Assembly (NCBI RefSeq): GCF_003576645.1
Contig: NC_044922.1
Location: 7,938,493-8,002,492, forward strand
From: Ipomoea triloba
Lineage: Eukaryota; Streptophyta; Magnoliopsida; Solanales; Convolvulaceae
Direction: 5' to 3'
DNA: 64,000 nucleotides
In this document: positions 11,201 through 19,918 of the stretch, piece after piece
Numbering within the stretch: position 1 is the first letter of the stretch
Layout of the letters: every line of letters starts with the position of its first letter
Notes under the pieces: generated by a model
Databases searched by the model: none
What the model was told of the DNA's origin: nothing
What the model saw: the letters and a program-made list of their open reading frames with translations, nothing else
Translations under genes and position numbers: made by a program

Positions 11201-11687
11201 CAGTGAACTTCGACAGGATGTAATGAAGGCCATACTCGATGACCTGTCGAACCAAGTGCCTGCCCAACTTCAAGCACTTTTCGAAGGTATGTCCATCCTC
11301 CTTTCCCGTACTGATGATGCCACCAAGGGGGAAAATAAAGGAAAAAAGGGGGAAAATACACAAGGAAGGACATCCACAACTGGCAAGAAAAGGGCAGCAA
11401 GTGAACCAGCTGGACCTCCTCCAAAAGTTCCAAAGTCAATAAGCAAACAATTGGAGGAAGCAAAAAGAGCAGAAAATTTAAGGATCCAGCGCACACTGGA
11501 AATGGAGAGAAGGAGAGAAGAGGACAGAGAAAGGAGAAGAAAAAGACAAGAACAACAGTCAGAAGAAGAAAGGAAGATAGATTTTCTCATGACAAACTTT
11601 AAGTTTGGGAACAGAGAAGACACTGAACAAATTCTCATAGCTTGTATATGCATGTACATGTTAGGAACATCATGTAATAGGTTTTGA
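8292..11687 (+). CDS. Large env-position ORF of the copia element (1131 residues), function unknown
   Basis: The ORF lies in the post-pol position where Sireviruses carry env-like or other accessory ORFs. Residues about 15-340 look globular and helical. Residues 109-174 are inflated by 14-residue duplications (nt 8619-8814). Residues about 340-900 are acidic and low-complexity, with four spaced (G)GN(R/L)EA motifs near 735, 771, 811 and 848. A heptad-like Ala/Glu/Arg coiled coil follows at about 922-966. The C-terminus is highly charged (RRREEDRERRRKRQ, about 1072-1090) with nuclear-localisation character. I see no signal peptide or transmembrane helix, so a membrane envelope role is not supported. 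The last ~20 codons run into LTR-type sequence (from about 11635), so the native C-terminus is probably shorter. Start: the ATG in AATGGCG context, the first in frame. Confidence 0.6.
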   Translation: MASETSTSTSSSEAYQKELQHIRTQIKQVKAGSILDKDGFITNSSNPKMAEKVLKKFEKAGLMKYMTHDYRTIHPLDFTEWFANAKVTKGKIESRFNEFPITTSVGDLRAAFDFASSEEAVKRAAFDFASSEEAVKRAAFDFASSEEAVKHLSDYDLDKQEAVKHLSDYDLDKQAFWEKIRLATAPPRASSALRKYHLKERFALAADLIMKFVLGKVSGTDEVSLDLLKILHAIWNNNKLDWAHVIFDSLQQQVMRSVSNTNLTISKKVGFGFVVQFLLSLKGFELREGKEIHRNTYMGRTKSLVPKTKGVKVAPSPSQPKGRGKRKAQAKEKDSDDELLDTLIQRVALRAKRAKNIAVTQVREVTPSVIQVPFEDRAQAQGEPQATLATEVERVPPTRSLSRGLCDDLHDDIIVEGTGESVFEPQEEVREVEGTGISDPVQGDTEEPREMVREMDEQAVECATEILPAASDELNAEITSQLNQPDKNVSSLDEFPRVLRWINWRTGPIDQLISRAADMMAEEEFALNWLNITTLPANELLDLAHEMNVTRTNLGRADKGKGIAVDAPEVEAKPEVDPETEAQFQEEIRLATAISLGQNIEFTRGPGETSGVAHDDIATAAIPLSQVSNSALDEQVEASRGESETSEALQVAPNTVLLLPPPASTSSIDNDEAQTVREGEVPLLTLPGFPTAPEIIIIPDSSEQIEEQSNEHSEQNVPSPTGSRSAEEDDATIEGGNREAPIETSSPTSPADDQVPSTSSRDHTEGELLLDGNREASNTEDPSLADPISTVAEAEAPGSRGEEQEVIHPSGGNREAPDMELPSRSEPSVPAIPQTLNREVDSQLQVMGGNLEAPKSPPIKGTSHFSSSTSDCDQQAEDVFIGEVRQFMADQSQKMAQLERILAVVRNAAMPAAGTSESQGRHAELLEQAVWAEDAARKATDEAAVARAEAASARAELAELRAKLRAFQYSSELRQDVMKAILDDLSNQVPAQLQALFEGMSILLSRTDDATKGENKGKKGENTQGRTSTTGKKRAASEPAGPPPKVPKSISKQLEEAKRAENLRIQRTLEMERRREEDRERRRKRQEQQSEEERKIDFLMTNFKFGNREDTEQILIACICMYMLGTSCNRF
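8619..8814 (+). repeat. Chained 42-bp tandem duplications in the env-position ORF
   Basis: Copies of the first unit start at 8619, 8661 and 8703. A second, different unit repeats from 8731 to 8773. Each step is exactly 42 bp, so 14 residues are repeated in frame. The arrangement matches 411-666 although the sequences are unrelated. Confidence 0.95.
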
Positions 11688-13753
11688 TGATACCAACTGT
11701 TAAGTAGAAATCCCCAAGTCTCGATACATAGGCAAAACGTTGTAAGTTCGACAAGTAAACCAAGAGCGAAAATACAACCGGGTAACTTTGAGCTCAACTC
11801 GGAAAATATTTAAGCTTAAGGTAAACTTGTTTGAACATCTTAGAAGTCTCGTGTTGTAATCATATAGACAGATCAGAAGAAAGCATGGGACAACACTGGA
11901 GGAATAAGGGTCTGCGAGACATCAACTAAGTCTCGAGACATAAGCAGAATTCGAGAGGTAGGACCTCTCGATACAGCTATCCAGTTCGAGACATAAACAG
12001 AGTTCGAGNTCGAGAGGTGAATCCGAGACCTCTGAAGCACTTCAAGTGGCACCCAACACCGTTCTACTTTTGCCACCACCTGCGTCCACATCCTCGATTG
12101 ACAACGATGAAGCTCAGACAGTTCGAGAGGGTGAAGTTCCATTGCTCACACTGCCAGGTTTTCCTACTGCTCCTGAAATAATTATCATTCCAGACTCATC
12201 GGAGCAGATCGAAGAGCAGTCCAATGAGCACTCAGAGCAAAATGTCCCAAGTCCTACTGGTTCGAGAAGTGCTGAGGAGGACGATGCAACTATCGAAGGT
12301 GGAAACAGGGAAGCACCTATCGAAACTTCGTCTCCAACCTCACCAGCAGATGACCAAGTTCCCAGCACTAGTTCGAGAGATCACACTGAGGGGGAACTTC
12401 TATTGGATGGAAACCGGGAAGCATCCAATACCGAAGATCCCTCCCTGGCTGATCCAATCTCAACAGTCGCTGAAGCTGAGGCTCCAGGTTCGAGAGGTGA
12501 AGAGCAAGAAGTGATCCATCCCTCAGGCGGAAACCGGGAAGCGCCTGACATGGAGCTCCCTTCGCGCTCTGAACCCAGTGTCCCTGCGATCCCTCAGACA
12601 CTCAATCGAGAGGTGGACTCGCAACTGCAAGTCATGGGTGGAAATCTGGAAGCACCCAAGTCCCCTCCGATAAAAGGTACTTCTCACTTCTCTTCTTCTA
12701 CTTCTGACTGTGATCAACAGGCCGAAGATGTCTTCATTGGCGAAGTGCGTCAATTCATGGCTGATCAATCTCAGAAGATGGCTCAGCTCGAGAGGATACT
12801 CGCTGTCGTCCGCAATGCTGCAATGCCTGCTGCCGGCACAAGTGAATCCCAAGGCCGTCATGCCGAACTTCTCGAACAGGCAGTATGGGCTGAGGATGCA
12901 GCACGAAAAGCTACCGATGAGGCTGCTGTAGCTCGAGCAGAGGCTGCAAGTGCGAGAGCTGAATTAGCTGAGCTACGAGCAAAGCTTCGAGCCTTCCAAT
13001 ATTCCAGTGAACTTCGACAGGATGTAATGAAGGCCATACTCGATGACCTGTCGAACCAAGTGCCTGCCCAACTTCAAGCACTTTTCGAAGGTATGTCCAT
13101 CCTCCTTTCCCGTACTGATGATGCCACCAAGGGGGAAAATAAAGGAAAAAAGGGGGAAAATACACAAGGAAGGACATCCACAACTGGCAAGAAAAGGGCA
13201 GCAAGTGAACCAGCTGGACCTCCTCCAAAAGTTCCAAAGTCAATAAGCAAACAATTGGAGGAAGCAAAAAGAGCAGAAAATTTAAGGATCCAGCGCACAC
13301 TGGAAATGGAGAGAAGGAGAGAAGAGGACAGAGAAAGGAGAAGAAAAAGACAAGAACAACAGTCAGAAGAAGAAAGGAAGATAGATTTTCTCATGACAAA
13401 CTTTAAGTTTGGGAACAGAGAAGACACTGAACAAATTCTCATAGCTTGTATATGCATGTACATGTTAGGAACATCATGTAATAGGTTTTGATGATACCAA
13501 CTGTTAAGTAGAAATCCCCAAGTCTCGATACATAGGCAAAACGTTGTAAGTTCGACAAGTAAACCAAGAGCGAAAATACAACCGGGTAACTTTGAGCTCA
13601 ACTCGGAAAATATTTAAGCTTAAGGTAAACTTGTTTGAACATCTTAGAAGTCTCGTGTTGTAATCATATAGACAGATCAGAAGAAAGCATGGGACAACAC
13701 TGGAGGAATAAGGGTCTGCGAGACATCAACTAAGTCTCGAGACATAAGCAGAG
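10206..13753 (+). repeat. 1804-bp tandem duplication with a single N at its junction
   Basis: Sequence 10206 to about 11949 recurs at 12010 to about 13753 with a constant offset of 1804 and essentially no differences in the parts I compared. The N at 12009 marks the join, and both sides share TCGAG. The duplicated block holds the C-terminal half of the env-position ORF plus the first ~290 bp of the copia LTR. Near-identity and the N suggest unmerged overlapping contigs rather than a biological duplication. Confidence 0.93.
12046..13491 (+). pseudogene. Duplicate of the C-terminal part of the env-position ORF
   Basis: This frame repeats the C-terminal ~480 residues of the ORF at 8292-11687, with the same (G)GN(R/L)EA motifs, coiled coil and charged tail. 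It has no native start: the frame merely runs on from the join at the N. It is part of the 1804-bp duplication and should not be counted as a second gene. Confidence 0.85.
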
Positions 13754-14606
13754 TTCGAGAGATAGACCGCTCGATATTTGAGTTCGAGACATCAAGCAAT
13801 CAAGATATCAACCTTGGTCTCGATACACTAACAATTCTCCAACAAAGCTGATTGACGGTCAGGAAACATACTTAAAGTTTGGAGAAGAAGTATATCATGG
13901 AGATAGAATAACAAAGAGGTGCCGAACGTGAAGATTTCAAAGTGGGCGGAAATGGATGACACGTCAGATTTCCACCACAAACGGTCAAAAGGTGCACCAA
14001 TGCTGAAGTGGTCTGATTCCCTACAAACAAGGAATAATGGGAATATAAAAAGAGTAACTTTTACCAAAAGACGAAAGTGGAGCATGGACTCAAGAAAGTG
14101 AACTATAGAATATTCACTACAAGACAAGAGGTTCAAGTTACAAGATCACCACTCCATGAAATATGCTGAAAATATGCAAGACCCATGATCAGCATGGGAG
14201 ACAAATTTCAAACGGAATAATTTTCCCTCCAACGGAATTATTCCTCAAACTCTCTATATAAGGACGTGAAGGCACAGTGATTAAAAAAAAAAAAAAAGGG
14301 GTGTTACAGAACTGAAAATTCGAAAGATGTGTCTGAATCAAACGTTCAAGTGCAAGTGCTAAAATTGGAATATCATCCTGATATTCAAAAACTGCGAGAA
14401 AACACATCTTAGTGTTTGAGAGAGTTACATAGCTTAAACTGCCACACATCTAGAAGGTGACCGAAGCAGCTCTACATCGAAGTTAATTCAACGATAGCTT
14501 TTGGTCAGATTGGAGTTTGTTACACTCAACTGTGACAACCAAAAACACCTTGCTTTGGTTTAAGCAAGAGAGGTGGAGTAACCTGGCAGCTGTCCGAGTG
14601 AAAGAA

Positions 14607-14707
14607 ACCTGAGGCTTGACGCGGGCTTGGTGATCAAAGGTCAAGTGCTCGAGAGGNACCTGAGGCTTGAGGCGGGCTTCGTGATCAAAGCTCAAGCGCT
14701 CGATATT
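14607..14707 (+). repeat. 51-bp tandem duplication with an N at its junction
   Basis: ACCTGAGGCTTGA(C/G)GCGGGCTT starts at 14607 and again at 14658, right after the N at 14657. The two copies differ at a few positions. The pattern is like the other two N sites in the window. Confidence 0.85.
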
Positions 14708-15071
14708 GTACTAAAAAGGGGAGTTTTTAGTGCAATCCTTCCAGGGAGTTTCTGGAAGAAGAGTGGACGTAGGCGGGTTGGCCGAACCACTTAAAAATCT
14801 CTCTTGCATTTACTTTCTGCTTTTATCTCTCGCTAACCTCTCGATTGCACTACATATAAACACACCTCTCGAACTAACCCAAACTCGTGCTAACTAAAAG
14901 GGGATAACCTTTCCGCTGCGCATAAAACTTTGTCTTCACCTCGTGAGGTATCGAACCCAAACATCCTGAGTTCAATACACACGAGAGGTCGAAAAAGATT
15001 TGCAAAATCTTATACAAGTCTATTCACCCCACCCCCCTCTAGACTTGTACCCCATCCCCTTGGGACCAACA

Positions 15072-15495
15072 GTACATATTATATTTATGTCCATATAGGC
15101 TTATACTTGTGGAAATATTGAAAAAATCAAGATAGATTTCTGGCAGTAACTTCCGAGATTTATTGGGAAAATTTGGTAAGGTATTTTGATTCTATTTTCT
15201 TCAGATATGTAGTTCAATAAGTGTAGAACCTGCATATAAAATTTCATAAGGGTCAGAGTAGTATAAGTATGGTTTTCGAATTTTTTTCCAAAACTGGTCC
15301 ACAGAGAAAAAATTCTGGACAGCACACTGCCAAGGGCAAAAATGGAATTTTCTGTGTTTATTCGCGAACCAAAATGACCAAAACTTTTTATGGACATCAA
15401 GTACTATAAATTGGGGTTCTACCATAAAAATTTCAAGTGAAAAAGAGTTCGGGAATTATTTTTACCGGCTCAATCTTTCGGACTGCGCTGTTTGT
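15072..15495 (+). mobile_element. Fragment of gypsy LTR family A
   Basis: About 420 bp match the mid-LTR segment of family A near 5496-5925, including the stretches CTGGCAGTAACTTCCG and GTTCGGGAA and the words before GACTGCGCT. Homology stops after that motif. The missing left part is represented only by about 24 bp at 11635-11658, which indicates that the copia LTR inserted here. Confidence 0.75.
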
Positions 15496-15776
15496 ACTGC
15501 CCGGAACTGGCAGATTGTGAAAGGTTGTTAGTGGATTATCCAAATGTTTTGCAAAAGAATAGGAGAATTTTTTAATTGGGTTAAAAGGAGAAATTAATTT
15601 CATGCATTTCAGCTCAATTACAACAATTGCATGCATTTCTGCTCAAATGCGATCAATTTCTTCTAACAACATTTCTAGAAAGAGTTTTGAAGTATTTCAC
15701 AGGTTGGAGAGGGATTTGAAGCTAAAATAGAGCAAAAGACAAACAAGCCGAAATGCAGTAGCGCCTCACGCAGCCT

Positions 15777-15842
15777 CACACGCGTGTGGCTAGGCGTGGA
15801 ATCATTCCAGAGAGCCACCACGCCGCTCACACGCGTGTGAGC
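15777..15842 (+). promoter_or_regulatory. CGCG-palindrome pair in LTR family B U3
   Basis: CACACGCGTGTG at 15777-15788 and the 18-bp palindrome GCTCACACGCGTGTGAGC at 15825-15842. Each is enclosed by G/C-rich CACGCC or GCGTGG words that can extend the pairing. They lie 55-120 bp upstream of the TATA box. ACGCGT fits the CGCG box bound by plant CAMTA factors; binding is inferred. Confidence 0.65.
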
Positions 15843-15897
15843 AAGCGTGGTCGGGCCAAGGGCTATTTTGGGAAATTTGTTCCTTTTCTTTGTCACC

Positions 15898-15906
15898 TAT
15901 ATAAAT
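15898..15906 (+). promoter_or_regulatory. LTR family B TATA box
   Basis: TATATAAAT followed by CCCTTTTGCCC. The same TATA context occurs in the inverted LTR-B copy (60986-60994), so it is conserved. It presumably marks the U3/R boundary about 30 bp downstream. Confidence 0.65.
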
Positions 15907-16821
15907 CCCTTTTGCCCTAATCCTAAGGGGAGGAGGAGTAGATCATAAAATTGATAGGATAGGGTAGATAGATCTAGAGGGTTTTCTCCCCTCTTGGGGG
16001 AAAATTCCTTCCTTTCATAGTTTAGAATAGATCAAGGGCAAGAATGGAGATTGGGATTCAAGATCAAGGTTGTAAGATCCCCTTTTTCAAGGGGTGGTAA
16101 CCATTCTTTTCAATTTCTAATTCAATACTTGTTTCTTTGAATTTTCCCTTCTTGTACTTGTTTCTTAGCATGCTAGAGTAGATTAGATAGGGGATTGGTG
16201 GCCCCATGGTAGATCTATGTGGATGTTTAATATTATTGCTTTGAATTGTGAATTGCTTGCTTGTTGGATGTTGAACTTGTGTGGATGTTGTTCCTCAAGC
16301 TTTGTGCCTTTTGTGGCCACATTAGGTAGCAAACCCAAAGGAAGTGAGTGTGTGCGCGATAGCGACCACCCACGAGTCTCACTCACCCACATCTCCGCTC
16401 TTAGTCCGAAAGGACAAGATCCGAGAGGAGTGGTAGACAAAGTGTTCGATGAAATGCCCCAACCGAATGAGGATGTGGGAGTCCAAAGTGAGACGCCACT
16501 TGGTAGTGTGCCATGAACTCCCTAGTCTGTTTCACGACTTGCACTCGCAAAACCGACCAAAGATAAACCACATGGAAGAGCCTAAAGCCCCAATCTCCAC
16601 TTTACTTTTCTTTACCTTACACATTCTTTATCAACCTTACCCTCTTATAAATGAATCCAACCCCTAGCCATTCCCGTAACTCTTTTCCTTCAACCTCTTA
16701 AATGCCAACACACCAATTCGATTCCCATTCGTCATCCTTGAGAGACACGATACTCGGGGAGTCTTGACTCTTCGTTTTACCACTTTCACATTCACTTCCA
16801 CTAAAACCATCAACATCAAAA

Positions 16822-16834
16822 TGGCGCCGTTGCC
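16822..16834 (+). other. Primer-binding site for tRNA-Asp(GUC)
   Basis: TGGCGCCGTTGCC is complementary to the 3' end of plant tRNA-Asp (…GGCAACGGCGCCA), the primer used by Athila-type elements. It starts 3 bp after the LTR end; the next bases (AAGG instead of GGGG) are mutated. Confidence 0.85.
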
Positions 16835-17084
16835 AAGGATGGCAAACGGTTTCGAATAGTGTTGACATCTTAGAAGTAGAATTTTAAGAGTTCTTGAATT
16901 GCTTTCTTTTTTTTTATTTTATTTTCTTATTTTTGCTACTTGCTTGAAAAAGTGAGCTTATATTGAATATCTTGTGCTCACTTGCGACTACTTTTAGTTG
17001 CAAAAATTATTTGTTATTGGCTAAGCTATTGTGCAGGAATTTCTCTTTAATCAAACCTCTTGAAGCTTGCCAATAAGTGCTAAA

Positions 17085-18724
17085 ATGAATCCCCATGATT
17101 ACCCACACCATGGAGGACAATCCTATACAAATCCTCCAATCCAACCATATCACTATTACCCCCATTCCACCAACATCCGTATCATTACCCAATATCACTA
17201 CCAACATATCAATTACCACTTCCATATCACTATCCAATCCATACACCAAATCATCACCTACAACCTTATGAAACACCACCTCCACAATTCCAAAACACTT
17301 ACCCTTCACAACCACCAAATTCACAAGAAATTGAATCATTAAGCTTTAAAGACATATCTCAAAACATAGAGAGTAAGCTTGCGCAAATGATGCAGCAACT
17401 TGATCCAAGCTATACTCCCGAGTCAAATTCATCTCCCAATCCCCAACTTAGCACTTACTACCCACCTCCATCACAAAACCACAAAGAAAACAATACTACC
17501 TACTCCTTTGACACACTACCCTCTTACTCATATAATACCCATATAGATCCTTGCAATTATATCCCACCGGCCACCGATGAAATTGAAATTCTAAAAGCAA
17601 AAATTGACGAATTCACTAGGATGGCCAAGGAGGATACGGCTAAACTAAAAGCCGAAATCAAGAGCGAACTAAAGGACTATCTAGCTACCCTCCGGAAAGA
17701 AGGACTTCCACTAGAAGAAGTTGAAACGAAGATGATGTCCATGATGGAGGAGCTCATGAAGATGAATGAGCCCCGAGCTAACTCCACCGTCATGGGTGAC
17801 ATCCCTGCTTTGGAAGCCCATCCAAGGATTGTACAAGAAGTCGAAAACGCGCAAGATGCTAAGGGAGAGGAGAGTTTCGAAAGAATGAAGGATTGTTACG
17901 CCCCGGTACTTGAAGAAGTTCCAATTTTCGAATTGGAAAATCAAAAGGAGGTAGAGATGGAGAGTGAGGATGATGACATTGAGACGGTGTGGGAAGATGA
18001 AGAACCAACATGTGGTAAAATTCCTAATCCTTCTTGCGCTAATATTCTTGAAAATCATTGTGCTCTTGTTGAAAACACCATTGACACTTGTGTGGATGAC
18101 TCCCTTCGCTTTAATGCTCTTATCATATGTGATTATGATTGCTTTAAATTTCGGGAGGATGATTTCATGAAAAATTTTGATGTATTGACTTATGACTATA
18201 GGGATTCTCTTTTGTTTAAACATGAGTATGATTGCTTTAACTTTTTAGACAATGAATCCTTTGTCTTGGGTGAGAATGAGTTGGTGAGTGAAGTGGATGA
18301 TGCTTCATTCTATTCGTGTGAGAGTGTGAGTGATTTTTCTAACCCAATAGAGTGGAGTGATGAAGAAAAAGAGTGTGAGGAAGAGATGGTGGGAAAAGAT
18401 AGGACTTTCACGTTTGATCTTATGGAGAAAGTTGAGTGGAGAGAGTTGACCACACTCAAAAATGAGGAAGGGAGTGTGGATATATGGTTTGAAACAAACG
18501 AGAAGATCTTTAGGGGGAAAAGAGAGGAAAATGAAAAGGAAGTAGACACCATCCTAGAAGAGTTAAGGAGGGTGTTTAATGCTAAAATTCATCCAACCTT
18601 GCATGTTGTTCTTCCTTTATTCTTGTGGGAATTCAAGGATGTTTCCCACCTTGGGACATTGCTTGAAGCTAAGGTTCACGGGACGCTTGGTCGGGTCCCA
18701 AAGTCTGTGTGCCTTGAAGGATAG
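17085..18724 (+). pseudogene. Gag-like protein of the non-autonomous Athila-like element (frameshifted)
   Basis: It starts MNPHDYPHH about 250 bp after the PBS. A Pro/Tyr/His/Gln-rich N-terminal region changes frame near 17170 and continues in the second frame to 18724. A short amphipathic or coiled-coil segment follows (about 17575-17760, rich in Lys and Glu), then a long acidic region with repeated Asp/Cys/Phe words. I see no CCHC knuckle, protease, RT or integrase. The tyrosine-rich N-terminus resembles the gag-like ORF at 49067 in another element. After the stop comes a conserved leader word (TTGGGAGGCAGTCCC at about 18767) and no pol, so the element depended on proteins supplied in trans. 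Confidence 0.65.
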
Positions 18725-18980
18725 GCCACATTACGTCCGGACAGGAGACGTAAAACCATGGCGCACTTGGGAGGCAGTCCCAATGTTATCTTACTTTTTC
18801 TTAAAGTTTCTCTTGTTTTATGAAGTATGTTTTACTTAGTTTTATTACAATAATATTTCTATAACCTCGGTTGAGCTAACAAGTATAGATTAAACACCTG
18901 AGAGTTATAAATTGCCCGCAAGCAATTGACAAACATCATCACTAGCAAAGGAAAGAAGGGAAACCGAGGTAAGCTTTGCA
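18725..18980 (+). other. Spacer between gag-like ORF and internal promoter block
   Basis: No ORF. It contains the word GCGCACTTGGGAGGCAGTCC, related to GACGCTTTTGGGAGGCAACC at about 21369 and, inverted, to 45973-45990. The word therefore marks ORF ends in this element group. Its role is unknown. Confidence 0.5.
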
Positions 18981-18994
18981 CAGCACGTCTCCAC

Positions 18995-19120
18995 GCCACC
19001 ACCACGCGTGTGGCTAGGCGTGGAAAACTTCCAGAGAGCTGCCACGCCGCTCACACGCATGTGAGTAGGCGTGGGAATAAACCAGAGAGCTCCCACGCCT
19101 ACCACCACGCGTGGTAGCGT
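18995..19120 (+). promoter_or_regulatory. Internal CGCG-palindrome cluster upstream of the Athila ORF1-like gene
   Basis: Three units: CCACGCGTGTGG around 19001-19012, a variant CACACGCATGTGAG around 19051-19064, and CCACCACGCGTGG around 19101-19113. They are separated by the same filler words (CCAGAGAGCT) as in the LTR. This repeats the LTR palindrome module inside the element, about 55-170 bp before a TATA-like word. Confidence 0.6.
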
Positions 19121-19165
19121 GCGTGGACGGGCACCAGATTTTTCGCGGAATTTCGCGCGAAGTGG

Positions 19166-19172
19166 TTTAAAA
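19166..19172 (+). promoter_or_regulatory. Candidate internal TATA (TTTAAAA)
   Basis: Between the palindrome cluster and a pyrimidine-rich leader. Weaker than the LTR TATA but in the same relative position. Confidence 0.35.
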
Positions 19173-19297
19173 CCCTTTCCTTGCTTTATTTCTTCCCCAC
19201 CACGAGCAAGAACTCTCCCAAGCTGAAAATATACACTTTCTAAGCATTTCCTTCCAAGTCTCTCAACTTTTCTCAAAGATTCTAAGTCATTTCTAAG

Positions 19298-19913
19298 GTA
19301 TGAACATACTCTTCTTTGCTATTTACTTGTTTAATGAAGAACTTGTTCCATTTTGAAGAATATCTCCATGGGTTTTTCTTGTATGACATTTTTTTTTGAG
19401 ATATATTGTTATGGGATGACTTAAAAGACTTGTATTGAGCCTACATTGCTTCTATAGACTAGAAATTTCATATTTGAACATCTCTTTGTGACTAGATCTT
19501 GAAATTGCTTGATTTGGGTATTCTCTTGTCATAATGAGATCCTTGTTGATATAGTGAGCATGGTGGGTAAAGTTTGCAACTTTCCTACTCTATAGGCACT
19601 ACATTGCTATATTCTACTAGTTAGTTGGTCCAATTTTAACTTTCATGATGCTTCCATTTTTCAACCTTGAGCTAGTCTAGAGGAAGAAGATGAAGTTTAC
19701 CATATGTTGACCTTTTGACTATGAAATGAGTATGGAATGGTATGAGCTAGTTCTTGCATGTATAGGATAGAATTGTTGATGGATATCAAAATGATGGTTG
19801 CATGCAATGAATTCTTATGATCTTCTCTTTAGATATATGCAATATTGTTCATAATCAATATTTAAGATTGGCAAGTGTTTTTCCTTGTGTTGCTTTGATT
19901 ACCCATGTTATAG
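19298..19913 (+). other. Predicted 5' intron of the Athila ORF1-like gene
   Basis: Donor CTAAG|GTATG and acceptor TTATAG|G enclose 616 bp of T-rich sequence. The ATG at 19919 lies 5 bp into the next exon. A matching arrangement, with a 697-bp intron, exists in the minus-strand relative at 44766-45462, where the ATG is 1 bp into the exon. Splice sites were read by eye. Confidence 0.55.
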
Positions 19914-19918
19914 GAAAG

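Larger units (their letters stand above)
11659..15071 (+). mobile_element. Ty1/copia (Sirevirus-like) LTR carrying the internal duplication
   Basis: The left end TGTTAGGAACATC...TTTTGATGATACC and right end CCCCCCTCTAGACTTG...GGGACCAACA are typical of Sirevirus LTRs. From its second left end (13463) to 15071 the LTR is 1609 bp; the extra length comes from the 1804-bp duplication. GTACA sits immediately left (11654-11658) and right (15072-15076), as expected for a 5-bp TSD. Both outer flanks resemble LTR family A, so this may be a solo LTR inserted in a family-A fragment. The alternative is the 3' LTR of the copia element to the left, favoured by the shared TCGAGAGGT motif. Confidence 0.8.
15613..16818 (+). 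mobile_element. Athila-like 5' LTR (family B), left end truncated
   Basis: It matches, in the opposite orientation, the solo LTR at 59939-61344 and less closely the LTR at 40450-41728. It ends ...CATCAACATCA three bases before the tRNA-Asp primer-binding site, which fixes it as a 5' LTR. The first ~70 bp of the family-B LTR (TGATAAGCACC...) are missing; instead an unassigned ~115 bp (15496-15612) joins it to the family-A fragment. It holds two ACGCGT palindromes and a TATA box. Confidence 0.82.

Noticed and set aside
8292..11687. Env-position ORF as a host nuclear coiled-coil gene
   Set aside because: It shares the TCGAGAGGT motif with the adjacent copia pol and LTR and lies in the post-pol position; no introns or flanking host sequence.
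16183..16516. Conserved open frames at 16183-16516 and 60280-60709
   Set aside because: Their similarity reflects two copies of LTR family B, with the frame disrupted between copies; not coding.
16822..16834. tRNA-like words at 16822, 48877, 33133 and 58057 as possible tRNA genes
   Set aside because: Only the 12-18 nt complement of the tRNA 3' end is present next to LTR ends; these are primer-binding sites.
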